A stretch of DNA of 37,516 nucleotides from Parietichytrium sp. I65-24A (lineage: Eukaryota > Sar > Bigyra > Thraustochytrida > Thraustochytriidae), in contig BLSF01000136.1 of the NCBI GenBank assembly GCA_012862575.1, positions 1 to 37,516 on the forward strand, read 5' to 3'. The first letter of the stretch is position 1, and every line of letters starts with the position of its first letter. Shown here piece by piece: positions 25,262 through 36,200 of this stretch. The notes under the pieces are model-generated. The model was not told the origin of the DNA, ran no database searches, and saw nothing but the letters and a program-made list of their open reading frames with translations. Both the position numbers and the translations under genes were made by a program.

Positions 25262-26385
25262 CACTGTTTTTGTGATTGCGTCGGGGAGGAGAGTTTTCGG
25301 AGGCAACCTTTCACCGTATCTCTCTCGCCAGTGCAAGCAAACGAATTGATTAAATTTTATTCAGAGCGTCAGTTGGCACTGGCACTCGGACACCGCCGAG
25401 AAGAGCGGAGTGAAAGTAGGAGAGAGGTTGCGCGTGGTTGCAGCCATCGTGATTAAATAGAAGAATTTAAAAATGTCCCTTTCGAAGAATTAATTTCAAT
25501 GTAGAAGTTAAAAGCTATCCAGACTCGGAGTTCTGACTTTTGCACAACTCGGAATAATGAGCCGAGCGCTTTCGAGCTTTCGTGCCTGACATTGAGGATG
25601 CCATCAGAGAGAGTCCAGGAACAAAACTCTCTATTCTAAATCGATTATGTATATACCCCAAAATGGAAGGTGAAAACGAATAGGTTATTTGACACATCAT
25701 GTAAACAAAATTGAAAATTCAAAGAACAAACGCATCGAAACTTGTCATCGGAGTACTGGAGACCACTCTCTCGTCCACTCCCACTTTCTTTTTTCCCGTC
25801 GAGAGTACAGCGGCACATAGCTGGTCAGCTATGGCCCCTTCGCAACTAGTACCCAGAGTAAAGCATCGGTAAGCAATTCAACTTGAAGGAAGCCCTGTGG
25901 CGGTCCCTGTTCGGAGCATTTCGGAGCATTCGGAAGAAGTGACAATCCATTTCTCAAAGTTAAAAGCTATTCTAATTTTACAATTACGTCTAATTACTTT
26001 TTTAAAATTAAAATTAGAATTGACAGATAACTTGCGCTCACTTTCAGCACCTTTTTTATTTGAAGTTTCAATTCAAAGGTGAGTCCACTGTGTTCAGAGA
26101 CTGCCAAGGTTTCGGACAGGAACAAAAGCCGACACAGAGAGAGAGCTGGCGTACGTGTACTGACTGTGAATGCTCAGTACACATCCGTGAGGCTCCTGTG
26201 TTGCTGAGCCTGATGAGAGTTTGGAATTGCTCTTGATCAATGAGCACTTGGTGCCGTGCTGCTTCCTGGCTTGGGACAACCGGGACGCCGGAAAACACCG
26301 GAGTTCGTGGAATTCGGAGCAGAAGTAAGTTAGATGATTCGCTCTCGCTGTCACTGCTTCGATCGGGACTTGCTGTTAATTAAGA

Positions 26386-26406
26386 ATTGAGGATTGAGGA
26401 TTGAGG
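26386..26406. repeat. ATTGAGG 7-bp tandem repeat
   Basis: Three perfect copies, followed directly by ATTCAGAAC, a member of the dispersed TTCAGAA word family. Confidence 0.9.
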
Positions 26407-26826
26407 ATTCAGAACATTAATTCAGAGCAAACGCAAGTGACAGCCTTCTGAACCAAATTATTCTCCCTGTTTTCCAGGTGTCTGAACTTTGAACGAAAGT
26501 AACGAAAGACAATGTGGGTTTCAACGTGTCAAGGTTCTTGGCTGGGAACGACTGAGGGCACGCGCGAGGGTTGATATGAAGATAACTCAGAAACAAGTCT
26601 GCTGCGCGGGATTGCATTCACAGTTCGAGCCAGCGAGTCGTAGCGAACCAATGCCGCGGGAGCAAACGCCGCGAAGGTCCTGGACTTTTTTTCTTCCTTG
26701 AATTGTTCGACTTTTGGTTTTGTGGACCTCGGCAAACGGCGGAGCAGAGAGCCGAGTGCTTTCCAAATCTCAGGAACGTGGTGGCGTGTTTGCGGGTGTC
26801 TATCTGTCCCTCACGGTCGGCATGGG

Positions 26827-26852
26827 CTTCGACCTCTTCGACCTCTTCGACC
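26827..26852. repeat. CTTCGACCT 9-bp tandem repeat
   Basis: Nearly three perfect copies. A second degenerate 9-bp repeat (GCAGTCACC/GCAGTCTCC/GCTGTCTCC) lies close by at 27091-27117. Confidence 0.85.
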
Positions 26853-29800
26853 CAAGGTGTTCATTTGAACACGAATGTCCGCGATGAGAAGACGCTCGCT
26901 AGAAGAGGGTTGCCGCGAGTTGTGTCCTGTGTTGAACTGACTGACTCGAACAGTGGCTGTCGCAATGACATTGACAAACTAACCGTGAAAACAAACAGAG
27001 CAAGCATTCCACAAACGAGAATGAATGAAGTTGTGAATTCTGAGTTGTGAATCCTGCGTGCACTTTAAAGAACAACCTGTTCGCTGGCTCGCAGTCACCG
27101 CAGTCTCCGCTGTCTCCGCGGTCCGAATGCCGCCTCTTGCTGCATTCGTTCCCGTGCTGACGGCGAGAGGCTTCCAATCGGGGAAACTTTCAAGCTTTGT
27201 TCGAATCAGTTGTTCAGACACACGTTTTAAAAATATAAAATATTTACTCGGAAGTCATACCTTTTCCATCCATCACTTGATTGACTTATTTTTTTTCTCC
27301 TTATCCTTTTGCTTTTCTCATGTGCATTGAATTATTATGTTCATGAAAATTGATAAAAGATGAATTACCCCCATTTTTGCCGGAGGATACAAAGGATACG
27401 GTGTCACAGCCATTACTCTTTTAGTTACTGATAACAATAGCAGTCACACTTGCGAACCGTGGAACTTGGTCTACCTGCGTCCAATCCGCTGGCACGCGCG
27501 AATTTCGTACCGAACCAGGATCGGTTCCCCAGTGTCACGTGGTGATTTCTCGGGGTTTGGTATCAGACAACGGCAGTCCTTCCTACTTTCTGATGCTTGT
27601 GCTGTCTACTGGTTGCAGGTATGCCTCTGATAGTCTTCGACGTAGTCAGAGGGTGCCTCTTGCTGCTGCTACGGTAGTCATACTTAGCTAATGACTTACG
27701 TTTTGCTACAACTATCCTTAACAGACACAGTAGGAGCTGGGTACAACCTGCGATGTTCACTGTAGCTATTCTCATTTGTTACTACGATTTCCGAACTACT
27801 ATGGACCTGCTACCCAAAAGAGTGATCCCCGATTGCCGTTTGTAACCGCCAAATGGGTCACACCCTTTAGGAGCTGTGAGGGTCCATCCGGGTCGGGTAA
27901 TAAAGATGAAAACCTCGTTTCCAATACTACAGCAGTACCAGGTACTGAGTTAGTAGGTGACAAAATCAAAATTCAAAAGAAACTTTTTGTATTGTTTTGG
28001 GAAAGTCTGAGAAACCCAACGTCAACGTCTCTGAAGTGTCTGCCTTTTTATGGACAAAATGCGTGAAACGAAACGAACGCATCGAAGCGACAGCTGCACG
28101 GCCAACGGTCAATGGCCAACGGCAATCGTCAAGCGTCATGACGTGGTAAGGCTGATTCCAAAAATGGCAGCAGCTTGGGAGACCTTGGTTTCCTTGGTTT
28201 GCCAAAAGAAAAGGAAAATGAAAAGAAAAACACAAGTCACAAACTTTCTTTTCGGACCTGTACTCTTTGGTGAGGTGGGGAACTGATGCTGCAAGCTTGT
28301 GCTGATGGAGAAGGAGGAAAGCTAACGAAAGAGCTGGCGCGATGAAGAGGTCGAACGGCAGGTTTGACGACTGTACTACGATTGCAAGCAAACACTCTGG
28401 CTCAAAGTGGTTCGCAACCGCAGAAAAGGGTGAGAGATTTTGATTCACAGTCATTTAGGTGACGCCGTCGTCTATGCGAAGGGACAAATCAGATTGCTGA
28501 GCAGGTCTGCTGATTGGCTGGCACTTCGAGGCGCAATTTGTGGTGGCATGGACAGCAAAATTCATCCCGCGGTCGGTATCGTGTTGGTCCCAGCTATAAT
28601 CCTTCTCTTCGCCAATGATCACATCATGAAAGCGAAGCGAATGACTTTCAAAGGTATTTGCGTTGTCTTCGTCATCATATGCTTTCGAAACGAGATCTTA
28701 GGCTCCTCGCTTCTCAGCAGTGCGAGAACCGTTGCGATGACAAAAACTGAACAAACGAGTTTGCTTTCTTTTGGAAATTCTTGCGGCCTTCTTGCAACCT
28801 GAATTCTGAATTCCGCGAATTGACACTCTCTTCTTCAAATCTCGTCGAGAGTCAAGACACATGAACTGCTGGTTAGCTGCTCCACGTTGTTTTCCCAGTT
28901 CAGACGCTGTACCAGTAACGCGTTGTGGTTGAGTAGGCCGGGCAGCAGTTCTGGACTTTCTTTGAGCACTTCGAATTTGGGCGTTGCGGATTGGAGGCAA
29001 TGGAGGCAATGAGAAGCTTCAGGGGTCATTCGCACACAAGACCAGGTCGATCGAAGTCACGAGACGTTTACGCACTGTCGCAATACTGCCTGATGCCAAC
29101 ACAAGAACTGGCACCAATGGCGAACGCGAGGGGGCCCCGGTCCGCTGCCGACACCCAAGGCGAAGAGGCCAGCTTTGAAATTGAAAGACCTCCAGGCCGA
29201 CGCCTCACGACCGCGCTCGGCAAATGAGGGTCATCGACACTTTTTCCAGAGCAGCGTTGGTGGGAGACCGTGCCGAACTTACCGGGCAGCGCGTTGCGGT
29301 AGCATACGAGGAGTTCATCAGGTTTGGCATGTTGTTGGTCGAGCTCTCACAGCAGAGCAGTTTCAGCCCTGAGTAGCTAAGCTGATGGACACCTTGTGAC
29401 TGACTCACTTACTGAAACTCTCTGAGATAGATAATGTCCCAGTTTGCACGGAGCTCTTCCGTCCGTGCGGCACCCAATGTTTGCAATTAGAACCAGCGCG
29501 GAGAGCGGCCCGAAAACGAGACGCTTGCGACAGTGTGGCCCGCCAGCCTTTCAACTCGCAAAGTGAGCGGCACAACTATACTAAAAAATCTCTGGCCTGT
29601 CGTCCTTCCAAAAACTTACTTTGGAATTCACAGGCACATAAGTTTTCGCACTTCAAAAGACAGCTGAAAGATGCAATGGAACATAATGGGACCGTCTCTC
29701 TTGAGCTGGTAAGGCGCAATGGACTGCATACAATCCTGGGAGGGGAAGGGGAAGGGGCAGGAGAGTCGCTCACCAGAATTCGCAGTTCGTTCAGATTGCT

Positions 29801-30503
29801 CTCAGAGTCCTTAACGCCGCCTCAAATGCCAAATTCCAAAGCGTTATTATTTTCCATTTTTGATTAAAATAAAGCGTTTGATTCCCTACTGTCTCAAGGT
29901 CAGAAGAAACCATTTCAGAGCGGAGTTCAGGAAGTGGAAATGATTAACATGTGAAAGGTCTCTCTGTTTTGCAGTACTTTTGCGAGGAGATTCGCAGCTA
30001 ACGTTGCTGGCACCAGGGCTTTGGTTTACAGTGGCGTGGGTGCAAAAAAATGTAACGGAGACATGGCGTTGGGCTCTTGATGAACACTTTTCATTTGGAA
30101 CCGCTGCAGAAGCGAGCGTTTCACCCATCCCTCTTCATCTGCTAACTTTTATTTAGTGGACCGTGTGGAGCTTGACTCCCTCATATTCTCTAGCGGGGAC
30201 GTCTCCCGCGTCCATGTCGTTCTTCCTCCTGATCAAACACAACCATCTCCACCGTTACAAAATCGTCCTGTCGTCTTCTGAGTGTGTTGCACAGATTCGA
30301 CGAAACTTGTGAGCTGATGCTGCCATCAAACAACACAACCAACGGTAGAGCGCGAAACTCCGCACGGCGCTGAAATGAAGAGTCGCAACGTGCGGACGAA
30401 AAACGAGAAAAATAGACGCCGTTATCGTGAAATAGTTTTGCGAGAGATCCAACCTCCAAAGATAGCAGTGTGAACGATGAGATCCAGCCTCAACATGTAT
30501 ATA

Positions 30504-30527
30504 TTCAGAATTCTGAATTCTGAACAG
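30504..30527. repeat. Triple TTCAGAA/TTCTGAA cluster
   Basis: The words TTCAGAA, TTCTGAA and TTCTGAA lie in tandem, overlapping EcoRI-type GAATTC cores. It is the densest copy of a word found at least seven times in the non-coding parts of the window. Confidence 0.85.
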
Positions 30528-30955
30528 AGAGCTCTCAATCAAAACAAAAAACAACACGAAATGAAATGAAGTGAAACGTAATGAACGCAAGAGAGAAACT
30601 TTTGTTCGTAAAAACTCTTCTCGCTTACATGGCACAATTCATCTTTCCTAATTCAAATTTTAATTTAAGACTCGAAACAGTTAGGAAAGCAATCAATTGA
30701 TCTCAATCAAAGGAGAAGAAGAGACAACATCAACCTTACACCACCACGCTGTGTCTTGTAACTGCGAGCTGCAACTTGTTGTAACTGCAACGACGCAAAA
30801 GAGCGCTACTGATCTCTGTAGCTGAGTCCGCATCAGTTTCTTTCCGTTTCTGCGAGCCAACCCTCTATCCAGGCTCAAAGCGTCGCTTAGACGTTGGTTA
30901 AGAGTTCGTGGGAGCGATGTGACACAAGGTCGATGGATTCACAAGTGTTCACTCA

Positions 30956-30973
30956 CTCTCACCATAGTGAGAG
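30956..30973. repeat. 7-bp stem, 4-nt loop hairpin
   Basis: CTCTCAC at 30956-30962 and GTGAGAG at 30967-30973 are exact complements around CATA. There is no T tract and no sign that it is a terminator. Confidence 0.6.
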
Positions 30974-31689
30974 AGCAGGTGAGTCAGTCTCGGAAAAAGT
31001 CAGAGAAAGCGAAAGAGAAAAAGAAGAAGAACTGAAGGGGATGGTGATGGTGGCTAGTCGGAGTGGTAATGTTGGCTCGAAGAGGTTCTGAATCGAGCGG
31101 CGGTCTTCCTTTTCCTCCATCCTTTTCAGGCGCCGCCTCTCTCTCGGAGAAATTGAGAGACAAAAAGTCTGACGGTTCTCTCGAGCTGGTTACGGCATGG
31201 CATGTATTCGTTCTTACAATCAAATCTCAAATGACCTTGAGTCACCTTTTTACTCATTTTACACTGCAAAAATTCTTCTCTCCTCTTTTTTCCGCAGCGG
31301 CTCGATTCTACGGCACAGCTGCGAAGACCCTGGTTCCTATCCCTGCGCGTAGCGGCCGCTTACACCAACGAGGAGAGGAGGGAAAGAGAAGAGAGGAGGA
31401 GGAGGAAGACGGGTCGGGAGAAAGCTGAATCTGTGTCACGTCGGCCTACTACTTAAATACCGGAAACGGCAGCAAAGGCGGAAGGAGGAAGGGATTGCAT
31501 AGTCTAGAGGTAGCGGCGAATAGCAGTCGTGGGTAGCAGTGGACCGTTTGGATTGTTTGGTACTATACGGATTAGTAAGGTACGGTACCGTGATTCAGCA
31601 CGCTAGCCTGAAAGCTAGCTGTGGAATGCATCGTCGTGGACGACAGAGACAAATTCGTTCGGAAGAATCGGAACTTGCGAGTTTACTCG

Positions 31690-31800
31690 GTTCTCGCCCT
31701 TTCTTTCCTTGTCCCTCTCTCTCCCTCTGTGTCTCTGTGTCTCTCTCACCTAACAAACTCTCTTCCTTCCTTTTCCCTTCGATTTTTTTTTTTCTCTGAT
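31690..31800. repeat. Pyrimidine-rich (CT) tract upstream of the pump gene
   Basis: The plus strand is almost entirely C and T, with CTCTCT and TGTCTCTG phrases and a run of about eleven T. A comparable tract lies at about 32085-32240. Purine-rich counterparts are at about 30990-31035 and 31365-31410. Confidence 0.8.
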
Positions 31801-32460
31801 CTTGATTTTGTTTCCATGGGGACACCTGCGCAACGCTTCTTTTCACTCTGTCTCCAAGGCGCAAGGGGACTTTCCCCCTCACAAAAGGAAGCCACTATCC
31901 AACCGCAAACAGCAAACAGCAAACAGCGAGGAGGGTCTTCCGCAGGGTTATAGTCAGCTCTACCGCCACGCGTAGTTGCTCCGATTGCCATGGCCTATGG
32001 TTTGTGGTAGACGGTTAGAAGGCTGTTTACCGCTCGTCACTCGTCATCCATCAGGCTTGATCCTCACTCCAACCGGCGTCAATAACTTACTCTCTCAGTC
32101 TATCTATCTCTCTGTTCCTCTCTCTGTTTCTCTCTTTTTCCTCCAAGCTCCACACAATTCTTTCTCCGAAAGAACGAAAGATGAAATGAGTGAAGTACGT
32201 TCTTCTCTCTCCCTCTGTCTCTGTATCTCTCTGTATCTCCGCCCTCTCCTCTACCGAACGCAAATTAACCAGTCTTGCTAGAGGATTCCGCTAGCATCCC
32301 TCCCTGGGCCCTAACCCTCTCACCCCTGTTAAATTGCCCCGGAAAAAAGAACTCCTATCACGTCCGTAGTACACCCTATCGGCCTGGCGTTTCGGCGCGC
32401 TATGGTCGGAGCTAGCGGAGACTAGCGCAGAAGATACAGAGAGAGAAGAAGGAGAGAGGA

Positions 32461-32498
32461 TTCAGAACAAGTGTTCTGAATGTTCAGAATTCAGAAAC
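32461..32498. repeat. Perfect 9-bp palindrome plus TTCAGAATTCAGAA
   Basis: TTCAGAACA and TGTTCTGAA (32461-32480) are exact complements with a 2-nt spacer, followed at once by TGTTCAGAATTCAGAAACA. It lies about 770 nt upstream of the H+-ATPase ATG and could be a dimeric transcription-factor site, but no factor can be named. Confidence 0.7.
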
Positions 32499-32706
32499 AG
32501 TGGAAATCAATCATTCAGGAGGAACCCGGAAGAGAACGAACTCTCTCCCTCTGAAAACATCAGCTTATCCACATTATCCACGCACAAACGCGAGTGGGAA
32601 GCAAATCGTAGTTGCCTTTTCTTGAATTAATTATTTTGATTCTCTAATTAATTTCGAACTAACCACGTCCACTTCCACTTGCGGCACGAGACTATACGAG
32701 AGTGCC

Positions 32707-33217
32707 CAGGTGCTCAGGTGCTCATTCAGGTGCTCAGGTTCGTTGCTTCTATGCTTCTAGTTAGTCGTTCGGGTAGAGGAGCGAAGAGGAGAAGAGGATA
32801 GAAGAGGAGAACAGCCCACCGTTTTCATGTTTCCTCATGGCTCATGCAGAGGGACTCACAGAGAGTATAGAACAGGAGAGCAGGAGAGCAGGAGAGCAGC
32901 AACAGACGCAATCGTCAGCAGATAGCAGTCATGTCATCATTTATGTCATCGGCAACGCTCAATCTGCCCGTCAGTCTCCGTCAGTCACTGAATCATTCAT
33001 ATGATATGATATGATATGATATCAATCTCAATCTCAATCTCAATCACATCTCCACCTCCCTCTCATTGAAGCAAGGCCGGTCGATCGATCGATTGACTTT
33101 CCGGCAATCACCAAACTTGCAAACACGCAAACACGCAGACAGACCCCGAACCCGTCTTGCGACATTCGGGCAGACCCTGAACGTGCAAGAAGACGAGAGT
33201 GTAGAGTGTAGAGTGTA
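32707..33217. repeat. Cluster of five short tandem repeats in the pump leader
   Basis: CAGGTGCT (three copies, 32707-32734), CAGGAGAG (three, 32873-32896), ATGAT (four, 33001-33020), AATCTC (three, 33024-33041) and GAGTGTA (three, 33197-33217) fall within 511 nt directly upstream of the ATPase start codon. Confidence 0.85.
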
Positions 33218-33250
33218 AGGAGGAGGAGGAGAAGGGAGTAGAGCGAGAGC

Positions 33251-36200
33251 ATGTCCGAAGAGCTCAAAGCCGACGAAAAGTCGGCTCCGGAGAGCCAGCC
33301 TGCAGCGAGCGAAGAGCCCGCCAAGGCAAAGGACTCCAAGTCGAGCGACATTGTGGACGCCGAGGTAGTGGAGGTCGCACATGCTGAGGATGTGACCAAT
33401 AAAGAGAGCGCCCCCGCACCGGCACCGGCAAAGGAAGAGGCAGTTGGGAACCATCCTGAGAAGGAGTCCCTGCACGCGATGAAGGAACTGCTCAACGAGG
33501 ACGCCCAAGGCCAGCTGGACCTTGGGAACGACGAAGATGCCGACATTGGCGCTTTGAGCATCGATGAGGCCCTCGCGAAATTCAACACCAACCGTGGAGG
33601 TCTCACTACCGCGGAGGCCACCGCTCGCCGCGAAAAGTACGGTGAAAACGCGCTCCCGGAGGTGGAGAACAACAAGTGCTTGCAGTTTCTCTCCTTCATG
33701 TGGAATCCGCTTTCTTGGGTCATGGAGGCCGCTGCGCTTGTCGCGATCATCGTGTCCAACGGACCACAGCCGTGGCTATTCCCACAGAGTAACTTTTGCA
33801 GAAATGGTCTTGGCGACAACTGCCCACCGCTCCCTGATCCGGAGGGCAAGTTTCCACCGCCAGATTTTGAAGATTTTGTTGGAATCGTCCTTCTTCTGAT
33901 TGCCAACTCTGTCATCGGATACTACGAGGAGTCCAGGGCTGGAGATGCTGTCGCTGCCCTCATGGATCAGCTCAGCCCTGAATGCAAAGCCAAGCGCGAC
34001 GGAAAGTGGGTGACCATTCCAGCTCGCGAACTCGTGCCAGGTGATATTGTAACCATCAAGCTCGGAGATATCATTCCTGCTGACATGAAGGTCCTCGAAG
34101 GTGAGCCACTCAAGGTCGACCAGGCTGGACTTACCGGTGAGTCTCTGCCAGTCACCAAGGACCCTGGTGATGAGGTTTACTCTTCCACTGTCGTCAAGCG
34201 CGGTGAGATTTCCTGCATGGTGTACGCAACTGGTGTCAACACCTTCTTCGGGAAAGCAGCTACCCTCGTCGCTGAGACTGAGCAGCACGGACATTTGCAA
34301 CAAGTTCTCAAGGCTATCGGAAGTTTCTGCATGGGCTACATCGGCCTCTGGATCATCATCATCATCTGCGTCGTTTACCCAGCCTACCACTGGGCGTACC
34401 GCGGCGGTATCAACATGATCCTCGTCGTACTCATCGGAGGTATCCCAATTGCAATGCCTACTGTCCTTTCTGTGACCATGGCACTTGGTGTCAACCAGCT
34501 CGCAAAAAAGAATGCTATCGTGACCCGTATCACCGCCGTGGAGGAGATGGCCGGAATGGACGTGCTCTGCTCCGACAAGACCGGAACCCTTACCCTCAAC
34601 GAGCTCACCGTGGACACTCCTACTTTTGTGGAGCCATTCACCGCAGCTGATGTGATCCGTATCGCTGCTCTTGCTGCAAAGCGTGAGGGTGACCCTGATG
34701 CCATCGACAAGTGCATTCACGATGCTGCAGTGAACCAAGGAGTCAAATTCGACGAGTGGGAGGAACTCAAGTTCTTTCCTTTCGACCCTGTCAACAAGCG
34801 CACTGAGGCAACTCTCAGGCACAAGACCGACGGACACGACTACATTGTCTCCAAGGGAGCTCCGCAGGTCATGATTGACATTGCCTGGAACGCTGATGTG
34901 ATCAGAGCGGAGCAGGAGAAGCTGATCGACGACTTCGCAATGCGTGGTCTCCGCGCAATCGGTGTTGCTCAAAAGGACGGAGTTGACGGCAAGTGGGAGT
35001 TTGTTGGGCTCATCCCTCTGCTTGACCCACCTCGCACTGATACCAAGCACACCATCGAGGAAGCACAGAAACTTGGAGTCATGGTCAAGATGATCACTGG
35101 TGACCAGGTCGCTATTGGAAAAGAGACCGCTCGTCGCCTGGGTATGGGACTTAACTTCCACAACGCCAAGGTCGTCCGCCAAGAGTTTGTTGAAGGTATT
35201 CCAATTGGCCAGATCGTCGAAGAGTCTGATGGATTCGGAGAGGTTTTCCCTGAGGACAAGTACCGCGTCGTGCAAATTCTGCGAAACCTGAAGAACGGTC
35301 CATTTGGAGGTGTTCACATCGTAGGTATGACTGGAGATGGTGTCAATGATGCCCCTGCGCTCAAGGCTGCTGATGTGGGTATTGCCGTGGCAGACGCTAC
35401 CGACGCTGCTCGCGCCGCTTCCGATATGGTGTTGCTGACTCAAGGTCTTAGTGTCATCATTGATGCCATTATCGGCTCCCGCAAGATCTTCCAGCGCATG
35501 CTTAACTACGCCACCTACGCCTGCGCAACCACTGTTCGTATCGTCACCACCTTTGGACTGCTCTGTGTTGTTTGGCAGTTTAGCTTCCCTCCGTTCATGG
35601 TTCTCATCATCGCTTACCTCAACGACGGTACCATTCTCACCATCTCCAAGGACTACGCCACTCCGTCTCCAACTCCAGATGCCTGGAGGTTGCAGCGCAT
35701 CTTCACCATGGGTTCTGTTCTTGGTCTTTACCTCACCATCTCCACCGTGGTGTTCTTCATTGTGATCGTCTACACCGACTTCTTTGACAATGTTGCCGGA
35801 GTACCACCAGTGATGACCCCTAAAGTCGACACCCTCTGCAGCTTCTACATGGCGGAGCCCACCCAGCAAGCAGCTTACGCCGCTGACCCAGTCTCGTACA
35901 GTGATTGCGCGTCAGGCGCAACTGCTGCTTGCGCTGCTCAGCTTGCTTCGGTCACTCCAGCTTGGGCCGCTCTGCCTTCCCAAGTCTATGACAAGAGCAA
36001 CGACTGCTGGTCCGGATACGCTGCATCCTTTGGATTCAACCAGGTTGGAAGCACCCTCAACTCGATTATCTATCTTCAGGTGTCTATTACCGGTCAGATG
36101 GTTATCTTTAGCACCCGCGCACGTCTCTTCTTCTTTATGGATATGCCATCTCCATGGCTCATCGGCGCCTTCGTCGTTGCTCAGCTCACCGCCACCTTCA

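Larger units (their letters stand above)
21800..33250. other. Gene-poor region of about 11.4 kb
   Basis: I find no frame on either strand with family resemblance, domain motif or coding-like composition for more than about 120 codons. Open frames overlap at random, and A/T content is higher than in the genes. I looked for tRNA T-loops (GTTCGANNC), snRNA-like and 5S-like sequence and found none I could fold or defend. The region is crowded with short tandem repeats, dispersed TTCTGAATTC-type palindromes and purine/pyrimidine tracts, itemised separately. It must include the transporter promoter at its left end and the proton-pump promoter and leader at its right end. Non-coding RNA genes or lineage-specific small genes cannot be excluded. 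Confidence 0.6.

Noticed and set aside
26560-26660. Possible tRNA T-loop (GTTCGAGCC) near 26626.
   Set aside because: No 5-bp T stem, anticodon arm or acceptor stem could be paired around it. Similar GTTCGAATC words near 23170 and 27197 failed in the same way.
29481-29867. A 128-codon plus-strand frame in the gene-poor region.
   Set aside because: Part looks faintly protein-like, but composition matches the surrounding non-coding DNA and no motif could be recognised.
32464-32477. AGAACA-AG-TGTTCT resembling a steroid-receptor response element.
   Set aside because: The spacer is 2 nt rather than 3, and the organism is very unlikely to have nuclear steroid receptors. It is kept only as an unassigned palindrome.
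33776-35869. A 697-codon open frame antisense to the H+-ATPase gene.
   Set aside because: The sense gene avoids TTA, CTA and TCA codons because of its strong codon bias, which keeps the opposite frame open. The antisense product has no family resemblance, while the sense protein has every pump motif.
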